A DNA stretch of 46,236 bases from Streptosporangiaceae bacterium (GTDB taxonomy: Bacteria; Actinomycetota; Actinomycetes; Streptosporangiales; Streptosporangiaceae): positions 1 through 46,236 of the forward strand of contig JAICWX010000026.1 of NCBI GenBank assembly GCA_025934635.1, given 5' to 3'. The notes below the pieces were generated by a model that saw nothing but the letters and a program-made list of their open reading frames with translations, had not been told where the DNA came from and ran no database searches. Within the stretch, counting starts at the first letter, position 1. The number at the start of each line of letters is the position of its first letter. Shown in pieces: positions 10,215 through 18,679 of this stretch. A program made the translations under genes and the position numbers.

Positions 10215-11615
10215 ATGGACGTGACGCCGGGCGTGCAGGCGGGCCGGGACCAGAGCGCCGCGGCGGGCAAGGCCGCCCGGGCCGCCGTACCGCTCGGATC
10301 GCACCGCGAGTTCGAGCCGGGCCGGGACCGGGATCCGGTGGGGCTGCTGCTCGAGCAGGCCGGATCGCGGATCCCCGAGCTGGTGCCGGTCCGGAACGGG
10401 CGGATGCTGGTCTCGCCGTTCACGTTCTACCGGGGCGCCGCGCTGCCGATGGCGGCCGACCTGGCCGCCGCCCCCGACTCGGGGCTGCGCGTGCAGCTGT
10501 GCGGCGACGCGCACCTGGCCAACTTCGGCGTGTTCGGGTCACCGGAGCGGCGGCTGGTCTTCGACGTCAACGACTTCGACGAGACGCTGCCCGGGCCGTT
10601 CGAATGGGACGTCAAGCGGCTGGTGGCCAGCCTGGTCGTGGCCGGACGGGACAACGGCTTCGCCGCTGGGGATACCCGCCGCGGCGCGCTGGCCGCCGCG
10701 GCGCGGTACCGCACCGCGATGCGCGAGTTCGCGGCCGCCTCGACGCTGGCGGTCTGGTACTCCCACCTCGACGTCGAGGACGCCATCGCCCGGTTCAGGC
10801 TGCGGCTGAAGAAGAGCCAGGTCCGCAAGTCCGAGTCGATGGCGGCCAAGCTCAGGACCCGCGACAGCACCCAGGCGGTCGCCAAGCTGACCAAGGTCGT
10901 CCACGGCCAGCGCGAGATCATCAGCGACCCGCCGCTGATCGTCCCGATCGAGGAGCTCGCGGCCGGGACCAGCTACGACCTGCTCCGGTCGCTGGTCAGC
11001 GACTACGCGCAGACCCTGCCGCCGGACCGCCGGCACCTGCTCGGCCGCTTCCGGCTGACCCGGGTGGCCCGCAAGGTCGTCGGGGTGGGCAGCGTCGGCA
11101 CCCAGTCGTGGATCGTGCTGCTGGAGGCGCAGGACGACCTCGACCCGCTGCTGCTGCAGGCCAAGCAGGCCACGCGCTCGGTGCTGGCCGGCTACGCGGG
11201 GGAGAGCGAGTACGACAACCAGGGCGAGCGGGTGGTGGCGGGCCAGCGGCTGATGCAGGCGGCCAGCGACATCTTCCTCGGCTGGCAGCGCACAGTACCT
11301 CCCGCTGGCGGGCCGGGCGGCCCGACGGACTACTACCTGCGCCAGCTGCGGGACTGGAAGTACTCCGCGCCGATCGAGCGGATGGGGCCCGCGGAGCTCT
11401 CGGATTACGGCGAGCTGTGTGCCTGGACCCTGGCCCGGGCCCACGCCCGGACCGGCGACCGGTTCGCGATCGCCGCCTATCTCGGCGGCTCCGCCAAGTT
11501 CGATCAGGCCGTCGCCGATTTCGCGGAGAGCTACGCCGACCAGACCGAACGGGACCACGCGGCGCTGGCCGCGGCCGTCGCGTCCGGCCGGGCGCAGGCC
11601 GCCCCCGTCACCTGA
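10215..11615 (+). CDS. DUF2252 family protein (kinase-like fold)
   Basis: The 466-aa product carries the DUF2252 core: FTFYRGAALPMAADLA, LCGDAHLANFG (about 96-104) and DVNDFDET (117-124), then KRLVASLVVAGR, and GVGSVGTQSW later. The GDxHxxNF and DxxD segments resemble the catalytic loop and metal-binding Asp of small-molecule kinases, and distant kinase relationship has been proposed for the family; the substrate is not known. The ATG at 10215 follows a TACTGT box by 6 nt with no ribosome binding site. Pairing with a glycosidase suggests, without proof, action on a sugar or sugar-derived solute. Confidence 0.85.
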   Translation: MDVTPGVQAGRDQSAAAGKAARAAVPLGSHREFEPGRDRDPVGLLLEQAGSRIPELVPVRNGRMLVSPFTFYRGAALPMAADLAAAPDSGLRVQLCGDAHLANFGVFGSPERRLVFDVNDFDETLPGPFEWDVKRLVASLVVAGRDNGFAAGDTRRGALAAAARYRTAMREFAAASTLAVWYSHLDVEDAIARFRLRLKKSQVRKSESMAAKLRTRDSTQAVAKLTKVVHGQREIISDPPLIVPIEELAAGTSYDLLRSLVSDYAQTLPPDRRHLLGRFRLTRVARKVVGVGSVGTQSWIVLLEAQDDLDPLLLQAKQATRSVLAGYAGESEYDNQGERVVAGQRLMQAASDIFLGWQRTVPPAGGPGGPTDYYLRQLRDWKYSAPIERMGPAELSDYGELCAWTLARAHARTGDRFAIAAYLGGSAKFDQAVADFAESYADQTERDHAALAAAVASGRAQAAPVT

Positions 11616-11618
11616 ACC

Positions 11619-12278
11619 TCACTTGAGCAGGGTGGCCACCACGTTGATCACGAGCCCGAGCAGCACCGCGCCGAACACGTAGGACAGCAGGGCGTGATGC
11701 AGGGTCATCCGCCGGACCGCCTTGGAGGTGATGTTGGTGTCCGCGACCTGGAACGTCATCCCGACGGTGAAGGAGAAGTAGACGAAGTCGATGTAGTTCG
11801 GCGGCTCTTCCTCGTTGAACTCGATGCCGCCGGGCGGCTCGGAATAGTAGGTACGGGCGTAGCGCAGCGCGTACACCGCGTGCACCACGATCCACGACAG
11901 CACCACGCTGACCAGGCCGAGCGTGACCAGGTAGGCCTTCATCAGCCCGACGGCCTGGCCCGCCCGGATCAGCGCGAACCCCACCGCGACCAGCATGGCC
12001 GTGCCCGCGGCGACGACGACGAGTTCGGCGACGGCCGTGCTGGGATCCTCGCGCCTGGCCAGCCGGGCGGTGAGGCTAGGGGCCAGCTGCCAGACCACGC
12101 CCCAGGTCCAGGCCAGGTAGATCACGACGGCGACGTCCCAGCCGAGCAGGATCGACGCCTGCCACGGCGTGAACAGCGAGACCACCAGCCCGGCGACGGC
12201 CCCGCCGAGCATGGCGTACATCACGCGCATCGCGGCTGAGGACGGGCGCGTGCGCCCGCTGACGGTCGTTCCGCTCAC
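11619..12278 (-). CDS. DUF1345 family integral membrane protein
   Basis: The 219-aa protein has about five hydrophobic helices, starting with VMYAMLGGAVAGLVVSLF and ending with LSYVFGAVLLGLVINVVATLL. Between them is the DUF1345 hallmark: YYSEPPGGIEFNEEEPPNYIDFVYFSFTVGMTFQVAD-type loop and helix (given here only as landmarks YYSEP and FTVGMTFQVAD). Function is unknown; the last loop and helix faintly recall ion-channel pore regions. The start is a GTG at 12278. It ends 3 nt from the DUF2252 stop and is divergent from the MpaB-type oxygenase gene. Confidence 0.85.
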   Translation of the reverse strand: MSGTTVSGRTRPSSAAMRVMYAMLGGAVAGLVVSLFTPWQASILLGWDVAVVIYLAWTWGVVWQLAPSLTARLARREDPSTAVAELVVVAAGTAMLVAVGFALIRAGQAVGLMKAYLVTLGLVSVVLSWIVVHAVYALRYARTYYSEPPGGIEFNEEEPPNYIDFVYFSFTVGMTFQVADTNITSKAVRRMTLHHALLSYVFGAVLLGLVINVVATLLK

Positions 12279-12289
12279 AGATCACGCCC

Positions 12290-12330
12290 TTGACACGGGT
12301 GCCGGGGGCGGCTGCAATCTGATTGCCGCC
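12290..12330. promoter_or_regulatory. TTGACA box and 21-bp near-palindrome, probable operator
   Basis: In the 63-bp gap between the divergent DUF1345 and MpaB genes, TTGACA stands at 12290-12295. A 21-bp inverted repeat follows at 12310-12330, with a perfect core GCAATC-T-GATTGC at 12314-12326 and 9 of 10 paired positions per arm. The palindrome covers where a -10 box would be, as a repressor site would. No regulator gene is adjacent. Confidence 0.45.
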
Positions 12331-12341
12331 ACCCGGAGAAG

Positions 12342-13208
12342 ATGATGTCCTACCTGCCCTACACGTACACGAGTCCCTATGATCCCGCCCGCGAAGACGA
12401 GGGCTTGTTCGGCCCCCGGTCGGTGACCTGGCGGATCATGAGCAGCCGGATCATGTGGGTAGCCGTCGTCCGGGCACTGTACCTGCAGGCCCTGCATCCG
12501 CGGGTGATCCGCGGCACGCTGCAGAACGCCCCCGCCATCACCGAGCCGGTCGACGCCTGGGCCCGGCTGCGGCGGACCCGGATGTTCATCGAGACGCGCA
12601 CCTTCGGCACCACGGCCGAGGCCGAACGGGCCGGGCGCCTGGTGCGCACGATCCATGAGACGCTCACCGGGTCCGACCCCGATGGCACTCGGTACCGGGT
12701 GGACGACCCCCAGTTGCTGCTGTGGGTGCACTGCGGCGAGGTCGCATCCTGCGTCGACATCGCCCGGCGCAGCCGGCTGCCGTTCTCCGCCGCCGACCTG
12801 GATGCTTTCGTAGCCGAGCAGCGCACCAGCGCGGAACTCATCGGCCTCGACCGCGCGGCCGCGCCCGCCTCGGTGGCCGGGCTCGATGCCTACTACGAGG
12901 AGATCAGGCCGGTGCTGTACGCGTGCGACGAGGCGAGACAGGCGCTGCGGCTGACCATCCATCCGCCGGTGCCCGACGGCAACCGCGTGCTGAAGCTGGG
13001 GCTGCCGCCGGTGAGCGTCCTGGCCCTCTCGACCCTGCCGCGCTGGGCCCGGCGGATGTACGGCCGGCCGGACGGGCCGCTCAGCGACCTGGCGGCGACC
13101 GCCGGGATCCGGGCCACGCGCCTGGCGTTTAACCGGCAGTGGCTCTTCCTGCCCGCCATGCAGGCGGTCCACCGCGCCGAATCGGCCGGCGACAAGCCGG
13201 GCCGCTAG
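12342..13208 (+). CDS. Oxygenase MpaB family protein (DUF2236)
   Basis: The 288-aa product matches DUF2236, whose best known member is the fungal oxygenase MpaB and which includes the rubber oxygenase Lcp, a haem b enzyme. Visible landmarks: GPRSVTWRIMSSRIMWVAVVRALYLQALHPRVI near the N-terminus, MFIETRTFGT, and VHCGEVAS with a possible haem-ligand His. The reaction is probably an oxidative cleavage or oxidation, substrate unknown. GGAG at 12335-12338 favours the second ATG at 12345 over the first at 12342 by spacing. Its last 80 nt lie antisense to the 3' end of the CPBP protease gene. Confidence 0.8.
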   Translation: MMSYLPYTYTSPYDPAREDEGLFGPRSVTWRIMSSRIMWVAVVRALYLQALHPRVIRGTLQNAPAITEPVDAWARLRRTRMFIETRTFGTTAEAERAGRLVRTIHETLTGSDPDGTRYRVDDPQLLLWVHCGEVASCVDIARRSRLPFSAADLDAFVAEQRTSAELIGLDRAAAPASVAGLDAYYEEIRPVLYACDEARQALRLTIHPPVPDGNRVLKLGLPPVSVLALSTLPRWARRMYGRPDGPLSDLAATAGIRATRLAFNRQWLFLPAMQAVHRAESAGDKPGR

Positions 13209-13908
13209 CCCGGGCTCGCCGCCGGGCCAGGGCGCTGGCCAACGGGGCCGCGCAGTTGGCGGCCAGGTGCAGCAGGACCGGTGCGGCCAGGCTGCCGGAG
13301 CGTCCCCGCAGCACGGACAGCAGCGCGCCCGCCCCCGCGGTCCCGGCCGCCACCGCGGTGACGGCGGTGATCCGGGCGCCGCGGCCGGCCGCGAGCCGGT
13401 TGGCCGCCAGCGCCTCGGCGGTCGGCCGGATGTGCCACAGGCCGAACACGGCGCTGCCCACGGCGGTCGCCGCGGGCTCGGCCAGCACCCGGCGCAGCGC
13501 GGCCTGGAGCACCCCCCGGAACGCGATTTCTTCCCAGGCCACGGTGCCGACCGGGATGCGCAGCAGCACCTGGTAGGCGAGCTGGCGCCGGTCCAGGCCG
13601 GCCACCCGCTGGTCGTCGAGCAGGGGCCGGGTAGCCGGGATCAGCGCGGCCAGCCCGAGCGCGGCCACGACCGGCGCGGCCGCCGCGGACCCGCACCGGA
13701 GCCCGGCCCCCAGCCGGTTCCGCCCCAGCCCCAGGTCCTCGGCCCTCAGCCCGCTGGCCGCCGCCGCGGCGAGGGCGGCCACCGCGGCGCCCCCGTTGAC
13801 CGCTGGATACCACCGCCGGTGCCACGGGCGCCGCCCGGCATAGTTGTTGTACCAGGCCAGCCCCGCGCAGGCCGCCGTGGCGAAAGCCATGTGGGCGCGG
13901 CGGGACAC
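13129..13908 (-). CDS. CPBP family intramembrane metalloprotease
   Basis: This 259-aa membrane protein shows the CPBP (Abi, Rce1-like) motifs: EEIAFRG with Glu126, Glu127 and Arg131, FGLWH with His159, and a later HLAAN motif. The family includes CAAX-type proteases, bacteriocin self-immunity proteins and anti-sigma processing enzymes. GGGGAG at about 13915-13920 lies 6-7 nt before the GTG at 13908 and sits inside the end of the response regulator gene, 4 nt away. It is therefore probably the third gene of the kinase-regulator operon. The last 30 residues are basic and Pro/Gly-rich and are encoded opposite the MpaB gene end. Confidence 0.85.
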   Translation of the reverse strand: MSRRAHMAFATAACAGLAWYNNYAGRRPWHRRWYPAVNGGAAVAALAAAAASGLRAEDLGLGRNRLGAGLRCGSAAAAPVVAALGLAALIPATRPLLDDQRVAGLDRRQLAYQVLLRIPVGTVAWEEIAFRGVLQAALRRVLAEPAATAVGSAVFGLWHIRPTAEALAANRLAAGRGARITAVTAVAAGTAGAGALLSVLRGRSGSLAAPVLLHLAANCAAPLASALARRRARASGPACRRPIRRGGPPAWRAGRATAG

Positions 13909-13912
13909 GCCG

Positions 13913-14575
13913 CTACTCCCCGGCCCGCACGAGGCCGCTCTCGTAGGCGAAGACCACGGCCTGCGCCCGGTCGCGCAGCGCGAGCTTCATCAGCACCCGG
14001 CTGACGTGCGTCTTGACCGTCTGCTCGGCCACCACCAGGTGGGCCGCGATCTCGGCGTTGGACATGCCGCGGGCCACCAGGGCCAGCACCTCGGTCTCCC
14101 GCTCGGTCAGGTCCTCGATGTTCTTGCGGCTCGCGGCCCGCGGCGCCCCCAGCCGGGCGAACTCCGCGATCAGCCGGCGCGTCACCCCCGGCGCCAGCAG
14201 CGCGTCCCCGGCCGCGACCACCCGCACCGCCTCGGCCAGCTCGCCCGCCGAGGCGTCCTTGAGCAGGAAACCGCTGGCCCCGGACCGCAGCGCCTCGTAC
14301 ACGTAGTCGTCCAGGTCGAACGTGGTCAGCACCAGCACCCGGGGCGTGCCGTCGCCCGCCGCCATGATCTTCCGGGTGGCCTGCAGGCCGTCCATCACCG
14401 GCATGCGGACGTCCATGAGGATGACGTCGGGGCCGAGCTCGGCGGCCCGGTCGATGGCCTCCTGCCCGTTGACGGCCTCGCCGACCACCTCGATGTCGGG
14501 CTGCGCGTTGAGCAGGATGGAAAAGCCCGACCGCACCATGCCCTGGTCGTCCGCGACCAGCACCCGGATCGTCAT
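13913..14575 (-). CDS. Two-component response regulator, NarL/FixJ type
   Basis: The 220-aa protein has a receiver domain with the acidic pair at residues 9-10 (VADD), phospho-acceptor Asp55 in LMDVRMP, and the conserved Lys in FLLKDAS. A LuxR-type DNA-binding domain follows: LTERETEVLALVARGMSNAEIAAHL and VKTHVSRVLMKL. The ATG at 14575 overlaps the stop of the kinase gene by 4 nt (ATGA), so the pair is coupled. The likely DNA target includes the palindrome upstream of the kinase gene (15886-15903). The physiological signal cannot be told from sequence. Confidence 0.95.
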   Translation of the reverse strand: MTIRVLVADDQGMVRSGFSILLNAQPDIEVVGEAVNGQEAIDRAAELGPDVILMDVRMPVMDGLQATRKIMAAGDGTPRVLVLTTFDLDDYVYEALRSGASGFLLKDASAGELAEAVRVVAAGDALLAPGVTRRLIAEFARLGAPRAASRKNIEDLTERETEVLALVARGMSNAEIAAHLVVAEQTVKTHVSRVLMKLALRDRAQAVVFAYESGLVRAGE

Positions 14576-15825
14576 GGCGCCGCCTCCCCGTCCGTGCTCA
14601 CCGGCAGGACGGCGCTCACCCGGAACCCCCCGTCCTCGGTCGGCCCCGCCGCCAGGCTCCCGCCCAGCATCGTGGCCCGCTCCCGCATGCCCACCAGGCC
14701 GTGCCCGCCCCCGGCCGCCAGGCCGCCGGCCGCCCGGGCCCGGCTGCCCGCCAGCACCGGGGCGACGGCCTCGTTGCGGACCTCGATCGCCAGCCCGTCT
14801 TCCCGGTACGCCACGTCGACCTGGACATGCGATCCGGGCGCGTGCCGCATCGCGTTGCTCAGCGCCTCCTGCACGATCCGGTACGCGGACAGGTCCACGC
14901 CCTCCGGCAGCGTCCCCGGGTTCCCGCCGCGGGTCACGGTGACCGACACGCCCCCGCTGCGGGCCGAGTCGAGCAAGCCCTCCAGATCGGCCAGCCCCGG
15001 CTGGGGCGCCGTACCAGGATCGCCCGTCCGCAGCACGCCCAGCACGCGGCGCAGCTCGGTCAGCCCGGCCAGCGCGCTCGCCCGGATCTCGCCGAAGCTC
15101 TCCACCAGCTCCGGCGGCGGCTCGGCCGTCTTGTACGGCGCCGCCTCGGCCTGGATCGCGATCACCGACATGTGGTGGGCGACCACGTCGTGCAGCTCCC
15201 GCGCGATGCGCTGCCGCTCCTCGAGCAGCGCGCGCTCGCCCGAGTGCCGGCGTTCCTGCTCGGCGAGCTGGCGCGCGCCGCTGCGCCGCACCCGGACCAC
15301 GACGCCGAGCAGGATGGGGACCGTGGCCAGGAAGACGGCCTGGGGAACCACGGCCGGGTCGATGAAGATGCCCCCGAGCAGGGTGACGGCCGCCGCGGCG
15401 ACCACGATCCTCGGCCGGCAGCGGACCGTCACCGCATACAGGCACAGGGCGTAGACGAGCACGCCCGCTACCGGGACGTCCGGCTCGCCGATCGACCCCG
15501 GCGGGACGACCAGGCTGGACCAGATCAGGGCCGCCGCCGAGAACACCCACGCGCCGAGCGGGAGCCGGGTGCGCAGCGCGAGCGGCGCGCTGACCACGAA
15601 CGCGATCAGGACCAGCGCGCCGGTCGCATGGCGGGGGTGGTGGCCGGCGTTCGCGTTGGTCAGCACCGAGTTGGTGCTGGCGAAGCAGATCAGCGCGATG
15701 ATCACGTCGGCGACCTCGACGAGGTCGTAGCGCCGCCACCGCAGCCGGCCAGAACGCGGGGCCGGCGGGTTCGTGGTGTCGGTCACGAAGGTCGCCGCGA
15801 ACCTGCGCACGGCGTTCTCTTCCAT
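14572..15825 (-). CDS. Two-component sensor histidine kinase (HisKA_3/NarX-like)
   Basis: The 417-aa kinase has an N-terminal membrane region with about five to six helices between residues 38 and 175 and no large outside domain. The phospho-acceptor box is ERQRIARELHDVVAHHMSVI, the HisKA_3 form. An HATPase module follows with VQEALSNAMRHA (N box) and GHGLVGMRERATMLGG (G box). Such kinases often sense membrane or cell-wall stress, but this is family knowledge only. The start at 15825 is preceded by TAGGCT (15838-15833) 7 nt before the ATG, so the message may be leaderless. Confidence 0.95.
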   Translation of the reverse strand: MEENAVRRFAATFVTDTTNPPAPRSGRLRWRRYDLVEVADVIIALICFASTNSVLTNANAGHHPRHATGALVLIAFVVSAPLALRTRLPLGAWVFSAAALIWSSLVVPPGSIGEPDVPVAGVLVYALCLYAVTVRCRPRIVVAAAAVTLLGGIFIDPAVVPQAVFLATVPILLGVVVRVRRSGARQLAEQERRHSGERALLEERQRIARELHDVVAHHMSVIAIQAEAAPYKTAEPPPELVESFGEIRASALAGLTELRRVLGVLRTGDPGTAPQPGLADLEGLLDSARSGGVSVTVTRGGNPGTLPEGVDLSAYRIVQEALSNAMRHAPGSHVQVDVAYREDGLAIEVRNEAVAPVLAGSRARAAGGLAAGGGHGLVGMRERATMLGGSLAAGPTEDGGFRVSAVLPVSTDGEAAP

Positions 15826-15885
15826 GTCCCTCAGCCTAGGCGCGGCGACCGGGAAACCTCGTCCCCCGCGCGGCGTATCCGCGAC

Positions 15886-15903
15886 CCCCTACCCCGGTAG
15901 GGG
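15886..15903. promoter_or_regulatory. 18-bp perfect inverted repeat upstream of the kinase-regulator operon
   Basis: CCCCTACC and GGTAGGGG are separated by CC. The centre is about 69 nt upstream of the kinase start and about 55-60 nt upstream of its TAGGCT -10 box. NarL-type regulators commonly bind such palindromes to activate their own operons, so this is a probable binding site of the regulator encoded at 13913-14575. Confidence 0.6.
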
Positions 15904-16068
15904 CCGGCCGGCTCATGGCGGTCAGCGGCGCCGCGCAGCGCACTCCGCGCCACCCGTCTCATACCAGCGATGCAGGCCGGCCAACGGCTCGCCAGGCCGA
16001 CGCCGGCTAGCCCTCGGCGTCCGTAGCTTCCTGCTCAGAACGCGAAACCACGCAGGAAGGACGCCACG

Positions 16069-17007
16069 ATGAAACTTCGCTACCTGGCTGCCGCGCCGCT
16101 GGTCGCCGCCGCCATGTTCGGCACCACGGCCGCGGCCTGGCCGTCCAGCACCGCCGCCGTGCCCCCGCCACCCCCCGCCCTGACGGCCAGCGCGCTGTCG
16201 GCCCGCTACGCCGCCGACGCGCAAGCGATCACCAGGGCCGAGCGCACGGCCCGCCGCGACGGCAACCGCCCGCTGGCGGCCGCGCTGACCCGCCTGCGCC
16301 CCCGGCAGGTCCTGTTCTTCAATCCGAACGGGCAGGGCGTCGCCGCCATGGTCATCGGCGACCTCGCCACCGCCAACCGGGTCGCCATCCTGGTCCCCGG
16401 CTCCGACACCACGCTGACCACGTTCTTCTCCCGGGGCCTGGAATCCCCGGGTGGCGGTGCCGAGGCGCTCGCGGCCGAAGCCCGTCGCCTCGGCCCTAAA
16501 AGCCCGGGGGAGAAGCTGGCGATCATCGCCTGGCTCGGCTATCCCACCCCGGCCCTGCTCAGCCCGGCCGTCATGACCTCGGGCGACGCCGGGCAAGGGG
16601 CCCAGGCGCTGCGGCCGCTGGTCACCGCGCTGGCCGGGCACGGCGACCAGGTCGCGCTGCTGTGCCACAGCTACGGCTCCGTCGTCTGCGGGCTGGCCGC
16701 GCCGCACCTGCCGGTCACCGACATCGCCGTGTTCGGCAGCCCCGGCATGGACGCCAGCTCGGTCGCCTCGCTGCACACCCGGGCCCGGGTGTGGGCCGGC
16801 CGGGAGAAGGACGACTCCATCAGGTTCGTACCGCACATCCGGCTGCTCGGGCTGGGCTTCGGGGCCGACCCGATGTCACCCGGGTTCGGGGCTCACCTCT
16901 TCGCCACCGGCACCAGCGGCCACAGCGGTTACCTGAACCCGGGCTCGACCTCGCTCCGCAACCTCACCGAGATCGCGCTGGGCCACGCCGCGGCGGTGAC
17001 CCGATGA
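16069..17007 (+). CDS. Secreted alpha/beta hydrolase (DUF1023 type)
   Basis: The 312-aa protein starts with a signal peptide: MKLRYLAAAPLVAAAMF, then a small-residue cleavage region near AAA-W (about 22-24). The mature part has an alpha/beta hydrolase fold with nucleophile elbow CHSYGS and the strand DIAVFGSPG, both features of the DUF1023 family. A TGHSGYL segment near the end supplies the likely catalytic His. Substrate is unknown; ester or lipid cleavage outside the cell is plausible. AGGAAGG precedes the ATG with a good spacing. The stop overlaps the acyltransferase start by 4 nt, so the two products probably work together. Confidence 0.8.
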   Translation: MKLRYLAAAPLVAAAMFGTTAAAWPSSTAAVPPPPPALTASALSARYAADAQAITRAERTARRDGNRPLAAALTRLRPRQVLFFNPNGQGVAAMVIGDLATANRVAILVPGSDTTLTTFFSRGLESPGGGAEALAAEARRLGPKSPGEKLAIIAWLGYPTPALLSPAVMTSGDAGQGAQALRPLVTALAGHGDQVALLCHSYGSVVCGLAAPHLPVTDIAVFGSPGMDASSVASLHTRARVWAGREKDDSIRFVPHIRLLGLGFGADPMSPGFGAHLFATGTSGHSGYLNPGSTSLRNLTEIALGHAAAVTR

Positions 17008-18137
17008 CCGCCCTGGACCCCGTGGCCCCGGTCCGCCGGCTCGCCCGGCACCTCGACGCCGCCACGCCCCCGCACCGCGACCGCGCGGTCGACGCCCTGC
17101 GCGCCCTGGCCATCGCGGGCGTCATCGGCGGCCACTGGCTGGTCACCGCCCTCGTGTCAGGCGGCAGCCAGCACGGCACGGTGCTGAGCGACAACAGCCC
17201 GCTGGCCTCGATGCCGTGGCTGGCCCCGCTGTCCTGGATCTTCCAGACGCTTTCGGTCTTCTTCCTGGTCGGCGGCTACGCGGCGGCCCGCGGCTACCGC
17301 GGCGGGTACCTCCCGTGGCTGCGCAAGCGCATGGTCCGGCTGGCCCGCCCGGTCGCCGCCCTGGTGGCGGTGTGGATCCCGGTCACCATCGGCATGATCG
17401 CGGCCGGCGTCCCGTCCGCGACCGTGCGCACATTCCTGTTCCTGGTCATCAGCCCGCTGTGGTTCCTGGGGGTGTACGCGGGGCTGACCGCCCTGACCCC
17501 GCTCGTCGTCGGGCTTGTCCGGCGGTTCGGTGCGTCCGCGGCGATCTTCCCGGCCGCCCTGGTGGCCGCCGTCGACCTGCTGCGCTTCGGGCTTAACGGG
17601 CCGTCCTGGCTGGGCTGGGTCAACCTCCCGGCCGGCTGGCTCGTCCCCTACCTGCTCGGCATCGCCTGGGCGGGCGGGTCGCTGCGCGGCCGCCGGATCC
17701 CCGCGCTGATGCTGGCCGGCGGCACCGCCGCCACCGCCGCGCTGATCACCTGGGCGCACTACCCGGCCAGCATGGTCGGCGTGAACGGGGCGCACATCTC
17801 GAACCTGAACCCGCCCACCCTGGCCGCGGTGAGCTTCGGGATCGCCCAGTGCGGCCTGGCGCTGCTGCTCCGCGAGAAGCTGGCGCGGTGGATGCGCCGC
17901 CCGCTCGCCTGGGCCGGCATCGCGCTGGTCAACCTGTCGGCGATGACCCTGTTCCTGTGGCACCAGACCGCGTTCGTCACGGTCAGCTCGCTCGGCCTGC
18001 TGGCGGGCCGGGTGCCGGGCCTGCTCACGGCCCCGGCGGGCCCGCTGTGGGTAGCCGAACGACTGGCCTGGCTCCCGGTGTTCGCGATCGCTTTGTCGGG
18101 CCTGTGGCTGGCGTTCCGCCGGGCCGAGCGCTCCTAG
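17004..18137 (+). CDS. Membrane acyltransferase, acyltransferase 3 family
   Basis: The 377-aa product is almost all hydrophobic helices (about ten). It begins with the acyltransferase-3 pattern RDRAVDALRALAIAGVIGGHWLV, with the family Arg and a His in the first helix. Other landmarks are FFLVGGYAAARGY, RKRMVRLARPV and LWHQTAF near the end. The family moves acyl groups onto carbohydrates, lipids or peptides at the membrane. Translation is coupled to the upstream secreted hydrolase by ATGA, which suggests a transferase/esterase pair modifying the same outside-facing molecule. Its stop codon overlaps the stop of the convergent universal stress protein gene. Confidence 0.85.
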   Translation: MTALDPVAPVRRLARHLDAATPPHRDRAVDALRALAIAGVIGGHWLVTALVSGGSQHGTVLSDNSPLASMPWLAPLSWIFQTLSVFFLVGGYAAARGYRGGYLPWLRKRMVRLARPVAALVAVWIPVTIGMIAAGVPSATVRTFLFLVISPLWFLGVYAGLTALTPLVVGLVRRFGASAAIFPAALVAAVDLLRFGLNGPSWLGWVNLPAGWLVPYLLGIAWAGGSLRGRRIPALMLAGGTAATAALITWAHYPASMVGVNGAHISNLNPPTLAAVSFGIAQCGLALLLREKLARWMRRPLAWAGIALVNLSAMTLFLWHQTAFVTVSSLGLLAGRVPGLLTAPAGPLWVAERLAWLPVFAIALSGLWLAFRRAERS

Positions 18138-18592
18138 GGCACGATGATGACGGGGACCGGGGAGTGGCGGGCCAGGCTGACGGTGACCGAGCCGACCAGG
18201 CGGTGGCTGGCATGGGACGAGCTCCCCACCACGATCACCACGGTCTGCTCCGGATGAGCCTCGTGCAGGCCGGCCGCCATCGCGACCAGCTCATCGGAGA
18301 CGATTCCCTGGAGCCGCTGGAACCCCCAGTCCACCTCGAGCCCGCGCAGTTGCCCGGACGCCTGGGTGCGGAGTTCCGGCTCGAGTTCGGTGAAGCTGGT
18401 TTCCATCTCGGCGATGGCATCGGCGGACAGCATGACGGTGCTGGACAGGTGAGAGACCCAGACGACCTCGATGCGGCCGGTCCGGCCCTGGAGCAGCCGG
18501 ACCGCGGCGTCGAGGGCGCGGGTGGCGGGCGGGGAGCCGTCATAGCCCACAACGATCTGCAGGAAGCCCGCTGATGGGGCGGCAGTGGTCAC
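18134..18592 (-). CDS. Universal stress protein family (UspA)
   Basis: The 152-aa protein is one Usp domain. The start strand QIVVGYDGSPPATRALDAAV carries the usual Asp-Gly-Ser. The nucleotide-binding end VVGSSSHASHRLVGSVTVSLARHSPVPVIIVP fits the G-2x-G-9x-G(S/T) pattern only loosely, with Ser replacing one Gly, so ATP binding is uncertain. The GTG at 18592 is chosen because TAGGCT at 18605-18600 lies 7 nt before it, and no Shine-Dalgarno is present, so the message may be leaderless. It is probably a general stress or dormancy protein of the cytoplasm. Confidence 0.85.
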   Translation of the reverse strand: MTTAAPSAGFLQIVVGYDGSPPATRALDAAVRLLQGRTGRIEVVWVSHLSSTVMLSADAIAEMETSFTELEPELRTQASGQLRGLEVDWGFQRLQGIVSDELVAMAAGLHEAHPEQTVVIVVGSSSHASHRLVGSVTVSLARHSPVPVIIVP

Positions 18593-18679
18593 GGTGGTCA
18601 GCCTAGACCTGGCCGTCACCGGCGCCGTAAGCCGGCGGCCGGGTCGCGCCGGGGTCCCGGGCTCGGTGATGATGTGGGG

